64,000 bases of DNA from JAICND01 sp040905905 (lineage in GTDB: Bacteria; Actinomycetota; Acidimicrobiia; Spongiisociales; ZC4RG35), in the NCBI GenBank assembly GCA_040905905.1, contig JBBDQN010000031.1, positions 1-64,000 of the forward strand, given 5' to 3'. The position numbers were made by a program, and so were the translations under genes. The notes below the pieces were generated by a model. It saw only the letters and a program-made list of their open reading frames with translations. It did not search any database and had not been told where the DNA came from. This document shows, piece by piece, positions 18,675 to 27,445 of the stretch (its first letter is position 1; the number at the start of each line of letters is the position of its first letter).

Positions 18675-20134
18675 TGGGCGAGTCCATCCCCGACCCATCT
18701 TTGGTAATCCTGGTCGGGCCGTCCGGGTCCGGTAAGTCGACCTGGGCCGCAAAACGTTTTCGACCAGAAGAGATCGTGTCTTCCGATCGCCTCCGGGCCA
18801 TGGCGGGGAGCGGCGAACACGATCTGGATGTGAGCCCGGTCGCCTTCGAGTTGCTCGATAGGATCGTCGAGTCGCGCTTGCGGCGCCACCTCCTGACCGT
18901 GGTCGACACTCTTGGCCTCGATGAAGAGCGTCGCGCCAATCAACTGGCGCTGGCGCACGAGATCGGTCTCCCAGCTGTGGTGGTGGTCTTCGACACCCCC
19001 GAGGGTGAAGTGCGGGCCCGCAACCGGGCGCGGGATAGGTCGGTGCCCGAACGAGTGCTTACGTCCCAGATTCGCCGGTACCGCCAAATCCGCCCGCGGA
19101 TGGACGAGTACTCCAATCTGGTAGTGGCGGCGGACCAATTAGTCGAGCCCCAACATTCGTCGGGAGCACAACTCGGGGCCGCCCAGCAACTCGCCCCACC
19201 ACGATCTCTCCGCTTCTATCTGCAGATCTCCCGATTTCCGTGGAACGACCTGGTGGAAGGGGTGAGCAACTTGGCGCTGGCCGCCGAGGCTGCTGGATTT
19301 GCCGGCGTGGCGGTCATGGACCACCTGGTGCAGATCCCCCAGGTGGGGAGAGAGTGGGAACCGATGCCTGAGGCCTACGTGACCCTGTCGTACCTGGCGG
19401 CCGTTACCTCCACGCTCGAATTGGGTGCCCTCGTCACCGGGGTCACTCTCCGCAACCCGGCCCTTCTGGCGAAGATGATCGCCACCCTCGACGTCATGTC
19501 GGGTGGCCGCAGTTTCTGCGGGCTAGGAGCAGGATGGCACCGGGCCGAACAGGTCGCTTACGGCTACCAATTTCCCTCGCCCAAAGAACGGGTGGGAGCC
19601 CTGGCCGATACCCTCTCGATCCTGCCTCTGATGTGGGGTTCGGGAAAGGCCACTTATCACGGGCAGTTTCATTCGGTGGAGGGGGCGGTTTGTTATCCAC
19701 GCCCGCTTCAGGACACGCTTCCGATGATTGTCGGAGGACGGGGTGAGCGGATCATCCGGCTAGCCACCCGTCACGCCCAGGGTCTCAACCTCAGCAGCGC
19801 CAGCAGCCTCTACCGACCCCTCGACGCAGTGAAACGCGGTCTCGAAGCGGCAGGCCGTGACCAGGATGACTTCGAGGTGTCGGTCCTCGACACTCCGATT
19901 ATCGGCGTCGACCGGGGTGAAGTTGCCGACCTGGTGGAGAAACATCGGGGAGGAAGACCTCATGCCGACTTCGCCGGTAGCCACCACGCCGGTCCACCCG
20001 CGACCCAAATAGGCCGCTACCGCGAGCTTGCCGATCGGGGCATCAAGGCGGTGTTTGTAGCTCCGGTGGGACTTGAAGCACCTGACTCGGTGGCCGTCTG
20101 GAAAGAAGTCACCGCCGCCTTTGCTGGCGGCTGA
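18674..20134 (+). CDS. fusion of a P-loop (polynucleotide-kinase-like) domain and a luciferase-like oxidoreductase
   Basis: A 486-aa protein with two parts. Residues 1-160 are a small P-loop kinase (GPSGSGKST at 15-23, SSDRLR after the first helix, RARNRARDR lid), like AAA_33/polynucleotide-kinase domains. Residues about 178-486 are a luciferase-like monooxygenase-fold domain (RFYLQISRFPWNDLVEGVSNLALAAEAAGF, GGRSFCGLGAGW, PMIVGGRGERIIRLATRHAQGLNL), of the type usually using F420 or FMN. The join is continuous in frame. The kinase substrate and the redox substrate are both unknown. It is coupled to the upstream CHAD gene with a 1-base overlap. Confidence 0.82.
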   Translation: MGESIPDPSLVILVGPSGSGKSTWAAKRFRPEEIVSSDRLRAMAGSGEHDLDVSPVAFELLDRIVESRLRRHLLTVVDTLGLDEERRANQLALAHEIGLPAVVVVFDTPEGEVRARNRARDRSVPERVLTSQIRRYRQIRPRMDEYSNLVVAADQLVEPQHSSGAQLGAAQQLAPPRSLRFYLQISRFPWNDLVEGVSNLALAAEAAGFAGVAVMDHLVQIPQVGREWEPMPEAYVTLSYLAAVTSTLELGALVTGVTLRNPALLAKMIATLDVMSGGRSFCGLGAGWHRAEQVAYGYQFPSPKERVGALADTLSILPLMWGSGKATYHGQFHSVEGAVCYPRPLQDTLPMIVGGRGERIIRLATRHAQGLNLSSASSLYRPLDAVKRGLEAAGRDQDDFEVSVLDTPIIGVDRGEVADLVEKHRGGRPHADFAGSHHAGPPATQIGRYRELADRGIKAVFVAPVGLEAPDSVAVWKEVTAAFAGG

Positions 20135-20149
20135 ACGTCCGCCAACTGA

Positions 20150-21664
20150 TCAGGGAGTGGCGGTCGTAGGCACTGAAGCCTCGGGACGGACCAGCAGCTG
20201 GAGGACTCCCTCGTCGCTGAGGTAGACCATCTCGTAAAGCAGGCCGTTATAAGTGGCCGCACCGTTGATGCTCCCCAGATCGGGATTGCGGTCCAGTCCG
20301 AGGAGCTCTACCAGTTGGCCCCGTTGTTCGGACGTGAGGGAAGGCTCGGCCGTCCCGATCAAGAGACCGATGGCCACCAGAATCCGACGATCACCATCGA
20401 CGGTTCCGGTTGGTTGCGCCCGCAGACGAAGGTTGCCACCCAGAGAGTCAAGGATCCCGTCGAACGTCATGTAGGGAGTCATCACTAGCGAGAACGGGTT
20501 GGCAAGATTGGGGCTCACAAGGAGCCCCTCGTCAATCTCGGCAGCCGCCACGTTCCAACGCTCGGCGAACTCCGGTCCCGACAGGTCGAAGACGGGTGTC
20601 GTCAAGTCGGTCGCTGGGACCGCCACGGTGGTCGGAGCGGTCGCCGGAACCGTAACGATCGAGGTGGTGGGATTGGCGTTGGAGCCGGTAACACCGGACC
20701 CATCCCCCTCTCCGAGAATCAAAAGGATGGCAAACGCAAACCCGATCACAACCACAATGGCGCCAGAGACCAGTCCCAGCTTGACAGCAGCCGTCTGAAT
20801 GTCGTTCGGCAGGAAACGGCGGGGGCGTACCGTCTTCAGCTTCTCAGCCCGGGTTACGACCAAGTCGGCGATCGTGGCGGCCTCGGTGTCCTCCTCGGCT
20901 TCCTCGAGGTCCGCATCAACCTCAGCTTCAGGAGCGGCGGCCACTTTGGCCCGGGCCGCCTTGAGGGACGGGAGCCGGCCCCGAATTGGGGTCACGTCGG
21001 ATGGAGCGGGTGCTTCAATCGCGGCCACCTCAGACAGCGGTGGAACTGGTTCGAGTTTTCGCACCGGCGCTAGGCCCGGTTTCGGAGTGAGAGGTTCTTC
21101 TGACGCGGTGGACTCAGCCGCCGCCGGGGGAGGGGAGAGATCGGTCTTGGCCGGCCAGCGAGAGGTTGGCGGGGGATCTTCGACAGGGTCCGGGATAGGC
21201 AGCGGAAGTTCGGCAACGGGTGGCACCGCTGAGCCATTGGTCTGTGTCTCGATCACGCCAAAAGGATTGAGGCTGAGCACCGAGTCCAACCCGTCGGGAT
21301 CGTCGGCTGTGAAAGTGATCGTCTCCCCGTTGGAGCTGAGCACAAAACGGTTGGCAGTTAGCCGTTCCAGCAGACACTCTCCAGGGCTCCAAGTGAGGAG
21401 AGGGTTGCCTGCTCCCCACATAATCAGTCGCTGGCCCTGGAACTCGAGCGATCCCGAGAGCACGGCGTCCTCGGTGATGAAGGTGCCGCCAAAACCCGGA
21501 TGCGAATGGGTAAGCGGGCTCGGTGGCGGTGGCGTGGTCGGGGGCTCCCATGAGGGTGGTTCCCCCGCTCCGCCTACCGGTCGCGAGCCATTGGTGACGG
21601 CGCCGTTTGACTCCCCCTCGTCAAGGGGTTCCACCGACATCCAGATCGATTCCGATACTGTCAA
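20150..21664 (-). CDS. single-pass membrane protein of unknown function
   Basis: About 504 aa with three zones. The N-terminal ~165 residues are soluble and beta-rich (FGGTFITEDAVLSGSLEFQGQR). A long Pro/Glu/Ala-rich low-complexity linker follows. A single transmembrane helix (GLVSGAIVVVIGFAFAILLIL, about residue 310) separates this cytoplasmic half from a Thr-rich stalk and an exported domain of about 150 aa (PVFDLSGPEFAERWN...). I recognise no family. TTG at 21664 has AGGGAG 6 nt upstream and lies downstream of a good promoter; ATG at 21640 is the alternative, and the longer TTG at 21703 would sit on the transcription start. A cytoplasm-to-outside signalling role is conceivable. Confidence 0.65.
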   Translation of the reverse strand: MTVSESIWMSVEPLDEGESNGAVTNGSRPVGGAGEPPSWEPPTTPPPPSPLTHSHPGFGGTFITEDAVLSGSLEFQGQRLIMWGAGNPLLTWSPGECLLERLTANRFVLSSNGETITFTADDPDGLDSVLSLNPFGVIETQTNGSAVPPVAELPLPIPDPVEDPPPTSRWPAKTDLSPPPAAAESTASEEPLTPKPGLAPVRKLEPVPPLSEVAAIEAPAPSDVTPIRGRLPSLKAARAKVAAAPEAEVDADLEEAEEDTEAATIADLVVTRAEKLKTVRPRRFLPNDIQTAAVKLGLVSGAIVVVIGFAFAILLILGEGDGSGVTGSNANPTTSIVTVPATAPTTVAVPATDLTTPVFDLSGPEFAERWNVAAAEIDEGLLVSPNLANPFSLVMTPYMTFDGILDSLGGNLRLRAQPTGTVDGDRRILVAIGLLIGTAEPSLTSEQRGQLVELLGLDRNPDLGSINGAATYNGLLYEMVYLSDEGVLQLLVRPEASVPTTATP

Positions 21665-21708
21665 AACTGCTCCCTGCCTGGTCAAGGCATAGGCAAAAGC
21701 CAAAATGC

Positions 21709-21736
21709 GTTATAGATATCGCACATTTTCCCTCAA
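21709..21736 (-). promoter_or_regulatory. sigma70-like promoter of the membrane protein gene
   Basis: On the minus strand TTGAGG (21736-21731) and TATAAC (21714-21709) are separated by 16 bp, in the most AT-rich gap of this region. An inverted repeat CTCAA-ATA-TTGAG (21732-21744) overlaps the -35 element. The predicted transcript start is close to 21701, just ahead of the TTG/ATG starts. Confidence 0.55.
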
Positions 21737-21832
21737 ATATTGAGTGAATTGAGTCTTACGCACCAGGGGCATCCCCCGGAACCGACTCCGTTTCGCCCAC
21801 CTTTCCCCGTTACTCCGCCACTAGGAGCCATA

Positions 21833-22594
21833 TTAAGGCCGACACCTTGCGCAGGGTTGGAACCCCGCTGAGCCTGCAGACTCTTTTGAACTGAACTTCT
21901 GAAGATGGGCATCGCTTATCCGTCGGGCCTGCGCACAACTGGGGTGACAGAACACACCGGTGGTGTCCGAACCGACAAAGCGGAATCCGCTCGAGGCCAG
22001 ATCCTCGAGGTGGCCGGGTTCGGCTCCCTCCCAGGTGAGGAGCGACCACTTGTTCTCCGGCCCACCCAGTGAGTAGTTGCCAATGCGGCCATCGGAACGC
22101 ACCACCCGGTGACAGGGGACGATCAACGGAACCGGGTTGCGAGCCATCGTCGAACCAACTGCCCGGGCTGCCCTCGGCTTGCCTGCCTCCACCGCCAACC
22201 AGGAATACGGGCGGACCTGTCCACGGGGAATGGTGGCCGCAATCCGGAGGATGGTCTGCTGAAAGTCGCTCAACTTCCCGAAGTCGACCGGCAACGCTCC
22301 GGGACGTCCTTGTTCGATGGCGCGTCCGATGGCGGTCTGCCACCGGCGAGGAGGGAGAGCCGCGACAGCCTGGCGCCCGAACCTGGCTTCAAAGCGACCC
22401 TCAGGATCCCCGGCGTCGAGGTCGACCGAGGTCACCCCCCGCGGGTTGAAGGTAACGATGACGTCTCCGAGCGGGCTGTCGTAGCGGGCATAGCCGTCCA
22501 CCAACCCGGTGCCGAGTTCTACTGCTCGCACCAGCAGCGACGGTGCCCTTACTGCCAGGGTCTCGAGTTGAGAGGCGATTGCAGACTGGTTCAT
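21833..22594 (-). CDS. O6-alkylguanine-DNA alkyltransferase with C-terminal Ada zinc domain
   Basis: A 253-aa DNA-repair protein with rearranged Ada modules. Residues 35-190 are an OGT/Ada-C alkyltransferase with arginine-finger region RAARAVGSTM and active-site cysteine C161 in PCHRVV. Residues 204-253 match the normally N-terminal Ada zinc domain (TTGVFCHPSC ... GFQPCARCRP), with all four zinc cysteines C216, C220, C248 and C251; the first corresponds to the methylphosphotriester-accepting cysteine of E. coli Ada. The AraC-type DNA-binding domain is missing. It should repair O6-alkylguanine and perhaps phosphotriesters. The ATG overlaps the stop of the upstream ECF sigma factor gene, so the sigma factor may supply the regulatory function. 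Confidence 0.9.
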   Translation of the reverse strand: MNQSAIASQLETLAVRAPSLLVRAVELGTGLVDGYARYDSPLGDVIVTFNPRGVTSVDLDAGDPEGRFEARFGRQAVAALPPRRWQTAIGRAIEQGRPGALPVDFGKLSDFQQTILRIAATIPRGQVRPYSWLAVEAGKPRAARAVGSTMARNPVPLIVPCHRVVRSDGRIGNYSLGGPENKWSLLTWEGAEPGHLEDLASSGFRFVGSDTTGVFCHPSCAQARRISDAHLQKFSSKESAGSAGFQPCARCRP

Positions 22595-23103
22595 TTCTCA
22601 CTCTCCATTGCTTTTCGAAGCCGATCAAGGGCTCGGTGAACGTCGGCCTTGACGGTGCCCTCCGGTCGATCGAGAGCGGTGGCGATGTCGTCGTAGCTCA
22701 GTCCAACAACATGACGAAGGACCACGGCTTTGCGCATGGCCGGCGCCAGGATGCCCAGACGGCGTTGCCAGGCATCGAGGTCGGGTGGTTCGGGGTCGTT
22801 GGCGCCGACGTCGTTGTCGAGGGCCAGGAGAAGCGGGCGACGGGCGCGGTCGCGGGCGTGGTTGCGGCCCAGGTTGAGGGCAATCGTCCAGATCCACCCC
22901 CGGAGCCGGAGCTGGCGGATCCGATCGGCTTCATAACCCTGGAGGGCACGATATGCGCGAATGAAAGTCTCCTGGGCAAGGTCTTCCGCTTCGGCCCCGG
23001 CCAACGAGCGCAACCCCGAATAGATCTCATCCTGAAAGCAGATCACAACGTCGGGGAACGATCCGTCGAGGTCGATTGCCAACCTTGAGCAAAGATCTTC
23101 CAT
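22591..23103 (-). CDS. ECF-type RNA polymerase sigma factor
   Basis: A 170-aa sigma factor with only regions 2 and 4. Region 2 contains AEAEDLAQETFIRAYRALQGYEADR and RLRGWIWTIALNLGRNHARDR; region 4 is the helix-turn-helix RHVVGLSYDDIATALDRPEGTVKADVHRALDRLR. No anti-sigma gene is adjacent. I chose the ATG at 23103 because it shares a base with the stop of the upstream MFS gene (TGATG) and places region 2 at the usual distance; a start at 23190 would add 29 residues overlapping that gene. It is followed by an Ada/OGT gene with 4-bp overlap, suggesting a DNA-alkylation response (inference). Confidence 0.85.
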   Translation of the reverse strand: MEDLCSRLAIDLDGSFPDVVICFQDEIYSGLRSLAGAEAEDLAQETFIRAYRALQGYEADRIRQLRLRGWIWTIALNLGRNHARDRARRPLLLALDNDVGANDPEPPDLDAWQRRLGILAPAMRKAVVLRHVVGLSYDDIATALDRPEGTVKADVHRALDRLRKAMESEK

Positions 23104-24404
23104 CAAGGAGACGAACCCCCCGTCGATCGTGGGGGTTGCAGGTATATCCCCGGTGGGGGCGCCTCCCAATAGCGACGGGTGAACCGCCACCAGGCCAGAC
23201 CGAAGCAGATGGCGGCCGCAGCAGTAGCGACGAAGATGGCGCGCACCGGAACGGTTTCGGCCAGAAACCCGAAGAGCAACTGCGACACGGTCGAGGTGAG
23301 TGTCACCGCTGCGAAGTCCAATCCGAAAACCCGGCCCCGGACCGAGTCAGCTGTGTAGATCTGAAGTCCGTACGAGGAAAACGACCATTGACTGCCAGCT
23401 CCGGCGTGACCGATCAGCACTGCGATCGCCGCCACCATCAGGGTGGGAGCCGCGGCGGTGCCGAGGTAAGAAAGACCCCACAGCGTCATCGTGAGGCCGA
23501 TAGCGGCGAGAACCCTGCGGTCGGTGCCCCCGACCATGGCCCGAATTAAGAACGGCCCGGCCAAAACGCCCACGCCGCGGAAGCCAAGCAACAGCCCGGT
23601 GCCGGCGTCGCCGGCCTGGAAGACATCGAGTGCCAGGACGGGGAGAAGGGCCACGGCCCCGGCACCAAACACTGCAAATCCGGCCTTGGAGGTGAGGAGA
23701 GCCGCAACCGGAGGATTGACCCGGATGTAGGCCCACGCCACTCCCAGCGCTTTGTGCATGCGAATTGCCGGTGCTGCTACCCCCACCCGTAGCGGCCGTC
23801 CGATGCGAAAGACCAGCCAGGCGGCTACGGCAAAACTGATCGCGTCGATCACGATGGCGGCGTCCCGGCCAGCAACGGTGGCCACCAAACCGCCCAGGGC
23901 CGACCCGACCGCCGCCATTGTTCCCCAGGTCGACTCCACCAGGAACGTCGCATCCGCCAAATCTTCAGGCTCGACTAGAGCGGGCAAAGCCGACGATGAA
24001 GCCGGGGAGATGAGGGCGCTGAGTGCAGCCAGGATCGCCAGCCCGACCAGGGCCAGGGGTACTCCGCCACCGAGCGAGCGACCAAGGGGAGAATCGACGG
24101 CCAGCATCATCGTGGCAGCCAGGGCAGCCAGCAGGTTCGACCAGACGATGATCCGACGCCGGTCAAAACGATCGGCGAGGACGCCACCCAGAGGAGAGGC
24201 CAAGAATGCCGGCAGGGTGTTCGCTGCCAGGACTGCCGCCGTGAGCAGCGCTGATCCCGAGATCTCGTTGACCAGACCGAGCATTGGAACCAGGAGAAAC
24301 CAGTCCCCTCCAAAGGAGACCAGGCGGGACAGGTAGAGCCGACGGAGATCGGGGTTCTTGCGGAGCAGACGTAGATATCTGTTCCCGCGCCGTTGGCCGT
24401 TCAA
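23103..24404 (-). CDS. MFS transporter
   Basis: A 433-aa major facilitator with about twelve hydrophobic helices. After the basic N-terminus RYLRLLRKNPDLRRLYLSRLVSFGGDWFLLVPML comes the MFS motif A-like loop GGVLADRFDRRRIIVWSN between helices 2 and 3. It looks like a proton-driven drug or metabolite exporter; the substrate is unknown. Its ATG overlaps the stop of another MFS gene upstream by 4 bp and its stop touches the sigma factor start, so it is inside a coupled operon. Confidence 0.85.
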   Translation of the reverse strand: MNGQRRGNRYLRLLRKNPDLRRLYLSRLVSFGGDWFLLVPMLGLVNEISGSALLTAAVLAANTLPAFLASPLGGVLADRFDRRRIIVWSNLLAALAATMMLAVDSPLGRSLGGGVPLALVGLAILAALSALISPASSSALPALVEPEDLADATFLVESTWGTMAAVGSALGGLVATVAGRDAAIVIDAISFAVAAWLVFRIGRPLRVGVAAPAIRMHKALGVAWAYIRVNPPVAALLTSKAGFAVFGAGAVALLPVLALDVFQAGDAGTGLLLGFRGVGVLAGPFLIRAMVGGTDRRVLAAIGLTMTLWGLSYLGTAAAPTLMVAAIAVLIGHAGAGSQWSFSSYGLQIYTADSVRGRVFGLDFAAVTLTSTVSQLLFGFLAETVPVRAIFVATAAAAICFGLAWWRFTRRYWEAPPPGIYLQPPRSTGGSSP

Positions 24405-26065
24405 CTATCGACCTGCCGGTCCGGGTCGGTCAGCGGAATGGAACCGTCGACGGCGTGCATCTCGTCGTGGGCCGCAAGCAATTCGTCGAAGTCGGGTGGT
24501 CGTTCCATGTCAACAGCCAGGAGGTGACGGGTGTTGGGTTCTCCCCGCACATCAAAGGCTCGGGCTCTTCCGATCACGAGCGACGACGCATTGTCAATGC
24601 GGGAGTGCTGGTTGAGGTGCTCCTCCCATGACACCGTGAGGAAGGCCTCGGTCAAACGGCGGGGGTCACCAGCCTCCCGGTAGAGCCGCCACCGATATGC
24701 CCCGGTGCGGAGCCTCACCAGCCTCAGATCGTTCATGACCTTCAGAAAGGAGTCGATGTCGGCGAGATCGACTATCCAGCTGTTGAGGAGCATCACCGGA
24801 CCGCTGCCCTCCTCGAGTGCATGTGAGGGGCGGGTCCGATCGTCGCTGAACTCCGGCGACTCGATCTCGCCGAGCACAGGTAAGCCCGACCTGATGGCTG
24901 CCAGACCAAGCACGATGCCGGCGGACGACAACAACACGTAGGCATTGGAGGTGCCGATGGCATCAGCCATTGCTCCGGCCAGGATCGCTCCCACCGGGTA
25001 GACACCAACAAATGAGAGGGTGTACAGACCCATGGTCCGACCCCTTACCCAGGAGGGGCTGAGGAGCTGAGCCGAGGCGTTGAGGGTCGTGAGAGTCCAC
25101 ACCCAACATGCTCCCGCCCCGATCAGAAATGGCCCCGCCCAGCCCGGTGTGGGGGATAAGCCCACTCCGATACCGAAAACTCCAAAGAGGGTCATAGTGA
25201 GTGGCACGGCTTTGCGCCCGAGTCCCTCCACTACTCGCCGCCTGGTAAAGGCAGCGACGATGGCTCCTAGCCCCATCGCCCCGAGTAGGACTCCGTAGGC
25301 CAGGGAACCACCACCAAGTTGGGCGGTGTGGTTTGGCAGCACGGTTTGGACTACGGCTGAGGTAAGGGCGAACAGGGCTCCGATCAGCAGGATGCGGCGG
25401 AACGGCCGCGTGTAGCGGGCGTAGCGGATGCCGAGTCCAATGGCATTGGCCAGAGAGGTCTGGTCCCGGGCCACAGCCGGTTCGCCGGTGCGGCGCATGT
25501 AAAGAAGGACACCGATGACCAGTCCGTAGGAGGCCGCGTTGATGCCGAAGCTGTACTCGGCCCCGACGGTGGCGACCAACAGCCCCCCGATCACCGGGCC
25601 GATGGTGCGAGCGACGTTGAAAGCCACCGAGTTGAGGGCCACTGCACTGGCAACCAGTTCGCGGGGCACCAGGTCGGGCACCAGGGCTTGCCAGGCAGGA
25701 AGGTTGAAGGCTCCAGCCACCCCCATCAATAGCCCCAACCCCAGCAACCTTCCAGGTGTCGCCTCGCCCAGGAAAGTGATCAATGCCATCAATCCCGCCG
25801 CGGCGCCCATGACGATCTGGGCAAAGAGGAGGACCCGGGTCCGTTCGAACATGTCGGCGATGGCGCCTGCGACCAGCGCTAGGGCCAAGAATGGCAAAGT
25901 GGTAGAAGCGCTCATCAGCCCCACCCAGGTGGCCGAGCCGGTCAACTCCAACATCAGCCAGGCCGCCCCGGAAGCTTGTAGGAACCCCCCAACATTTGAG
26001 AAGACCGATGCGCCCCACAGGGCGCGGAAGCGGGGAATTCGCAGTGGAGCGACCGGGCTGACCAT
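24401..26065 (-). CDS. MFS transporter with C-terminal soluble domain (MFS_3 type)
   Basis: About 554 aa. Residues 1-400 form a twelve-helix exporter (PRFRALWGASVFSNVGGFLQASGAAWLMLELTG, motif A region AGAIADMFERTRVLL), resembling the enterobactin-exporter-like MFS_3 family. The last ~130 residues are soluble and beta/alpha (VDLADIDSFLKVMNDLRLVRLRTGAYRWRLYREAGDPRR...EAFLTVSWEEHLNQHSR), the domain characteristic of this family. I take ATG at 26065, because 26116 would overlap the EamA gene and add an unrelated basic stretch. The substrate is unknown. Confidence 0.82.
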   Translation of the reverse strand: MVSPVAPLRIPRFRALWGASVFSNVGGFLQASGAAWLMLELTGSATWVGLMSASTTLPFLALALVAGAIADMFERTRVLLFAQIVMGAAAGLMALITFLGEATPGRLLGLGLLMGVAGAFNLPAWQALVPDLVPRELVASAVALNSVAFNVARTIGPVIGGLLVATVGAEYSFGINAASYGLVIGVLLYMRRTGEPAVARDQTSLANAIGLGIRYARYTRPFRRILLIGALFALTSAVVQTVLPNHTAQLGGGSLAYGVLLGAMGLGAIVAAFTRRRVVEGLGRKAVPLTMTLFGVFGIGVGLSPTPGWAGPFLIGAGACWVWTLTTLNASAQLLSPSWVRGRTMGLYTLSFVGVYPVGAILAGAMADAIGTSNAYVLLSSAGIVLGLAAIRSGLPVLGEIESPEFSDDRTRPSHALEEGSGPVMLLNSWIVDLADIDSFLKVMNDLRLVRLRTGAYRWRLYREAGDPRRLTEAFLTVSWEEHLNQHSRIDNASSLVIGRARAFDVRGEPNTRHLLAVDMERPPDFDELLAAHDEMHAVDGSIPLTDPDRQVDS

Positions 26066-26090
26066 CGTCGGCGAGTGTAAGGACGGCCGG

Positions 26091-26984
26091 TCAGGCGATC
26101 GGCGTTGGTTTCCCACCCGTGAACCTCTGCACGACCGCTACCGCGGTCACGACGATGAGACTGCCCAGCACCTGCCAAAAGTCGAGCAACTGATCAAGCC
26201 AGATCCAGGCAACGGCGGCGGCGATCACGGGCTCCAGAGTCGCCACCACTCCCACAGTCCCGGCGTCAACTCGGCCGAGGGCGCCGACCTCAAGGAGAAA
26301 CGGTGCCACGGTTCCCAGGGTGATCAGCCAGACCAGTTCCACCAGCACTACCGGATCGCCCGGCGGCAGCCGGACGGGTACAACCACGAGGAGTGCCAAC
26401 GCCGAGAAGGCGAAGCCGTAGGCCGTTACGGTCACCGTCGGTAGAAACCTCCCGAGATGACCGGAGAGGATGAGATATCCGGCGAAGGTTATCGAAGCCA
26501 AAAGTGCCGACCCCAGACCGACCAGATCGAGTTGTTGCCACTCCCACGCCTTGCTGATGAGGCCCACTCCAAGCAGCGCTCCGGCGGCGGCGAACCAGGC
26601 GAGCCGCGGCACCGGTCGTTTTCCGACGAGGCGCATCCAGGCCAGAACCAGCACCGGCCCGGTGAACTGAATGGTCACTCCGGGTCCCACCCCGAGACGG
26701 TTGATGGCCATGAAGAAGGACACGGTGACCGTGGCCAGGATGACTCCGAGGGCAGCCAGGCCAGGCAACCGTCCGCCATGGGCGGTGGCACGCATGCGAT
26801 AGGCCAAGCCCCCCAAGAGAAGCGCCGCCAGCACTGAACGGATCTGGGCGGTGTTGGTGGCAGGCACCACCTCCAGCAGTTCGGCGGCCACGGCTCCGTT
26901 GACTCCGAACAGAAGAGCCGCCAGGGCGGTCATGGCAATGCCACGGCGCATGCGGTCGGCCTCGAGGCCTGGAGAAGGACTCAA
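26091..26984 (-). CDS. EamA/DMT-family transporter
   Basis: A 297-aa protein with ten hydrophobic helices in two EamA repeats (ALLFGVNGAVAAELLEVVPATNTAQIRSVLAALLLGGLAYR and GLGSALLASITFAGYLILSGHLGR). The final repeat carries the family pattern GTVGVVATLEPVIAAAVAWIWLDQLL. It resembles RhtA-type exporters of amino acids or related metabolites; the substrate is not known. The ATG overlaps the stop of the MOSC gene by 4 bp. Confidence 0.85.
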   Translation of the reverse strand: MSPSPGLEADRMRRGIAMTALAALLFGVNGAVAAELLEVVPATNTAQIRSVLAALLLGGLAYRMRATAHGGRLPGLAALGVILATVTVSFFMAINRLGVGPGVTIQFTGPVLVLAWMRLVGKRPVPRLAWFAAAGALLGVGLISKAWEWQQLDLVGLGSALLASITFAGYLILSGHLGRFLPTVTVTAYGFAFSALALLVVVPVRLPPGDPVVLVELVWLITLGTVAPFLLEVGALGRVDAGTVGVVATLEPVIAAAVAWIWLDQLLDFWQVLGSLIVVTAVAVVQRFTGGKPTPIA

Positions 26985-27445
26985 GTCAGTCGAGTGATCG
27001 AGTCACCGGGTTGCAAACGTCCCGGGGTCAGCACCCGGGCGTACACCCGCGAGAAGCCTGGGTGGCGGCTCTGGTGCATCCTCATGAAGTCGCCGTCGAT
27101 GAACCAGCCGGCGTTCTTGGTGCAAGGTGTCGTGTAGCCGCTGATCTCAATATCGACCTTGTCGCCCAGCCTCCATTGCGCCCCAGGTGCCATCGCGTCC
27201 CATTCGATCCCGCTGATGGTGAGATTCTCGCCGGCTGCACCCGGGAAGATCGGGTGGCCTTCGCTCCGCAGGGTCTCGATGACCTCCAATGAGAACAGGC
27301 AGAGGGCAGCCTCACTACCGCCATGGTGGACCTGATCGTTGTGACCGTCGCCCACAATGCCCAGGCTCGTGACCTCGGCTTCTTCGACCGGAAGTTTGGG
27401 GACCCCACCCGGCGAGACGTTTATTCGATGAACGATCCCGCTCAC
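26981..27445 (-). CDS. MOSC domain protein
   Basis: A 154-aa MOSC domain, the module found at the C-terminus of molybdenum cofactor sulfurases and in YiiM/YuaD-type proteins. It shows the opening VHRINVSPGGVPKLPV, the region GIVGDGHNDQVHHGGSEAALCLFS, the segment GAAGENLTISGIEW and the conserved cysteine in GYTTPCTKNAGWF. It probably binds molybdopterin or carries sulfur. It overlaps the upstream class V PLP gene by 4 bp. MOSC next to a NifS-like enzyme mimics the two halves of eukaryotic Moco sulfurase. Confidence 0.88.
   Translation of the reverse strand: MSGIVHRINVSPGGVPKLPVEEAEVTSLGIVGDGHNDQVHHGGSEAALCLFSLEVIETLRSEGHPIFPGAAGENLTISGIEWDAMAPGAQWRLGDKVDIEISGYTTPCTKNAGWFIDGDFMRMHQSRHPGFSRVYARVLTPGRLQPGDSITRLT

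Noticed and set aside
18674..19150. Zeta-toxin half of a toxin-antitoxin pair
   Set aside because: The P-loop domain is fused in frame to a luciferase-like domain and the preceding gene is CHAD, not an antitoxin.
20799..21692. 297-aa Ser-rich plus-strand frame opposite the membrane protein
   Set aside because: Composition (Ser/Gly/Thr runs) is the complement of the Pro/Glu/Ala linker on the minus strand; the minus strand has a transmembrane helix and a promoter.
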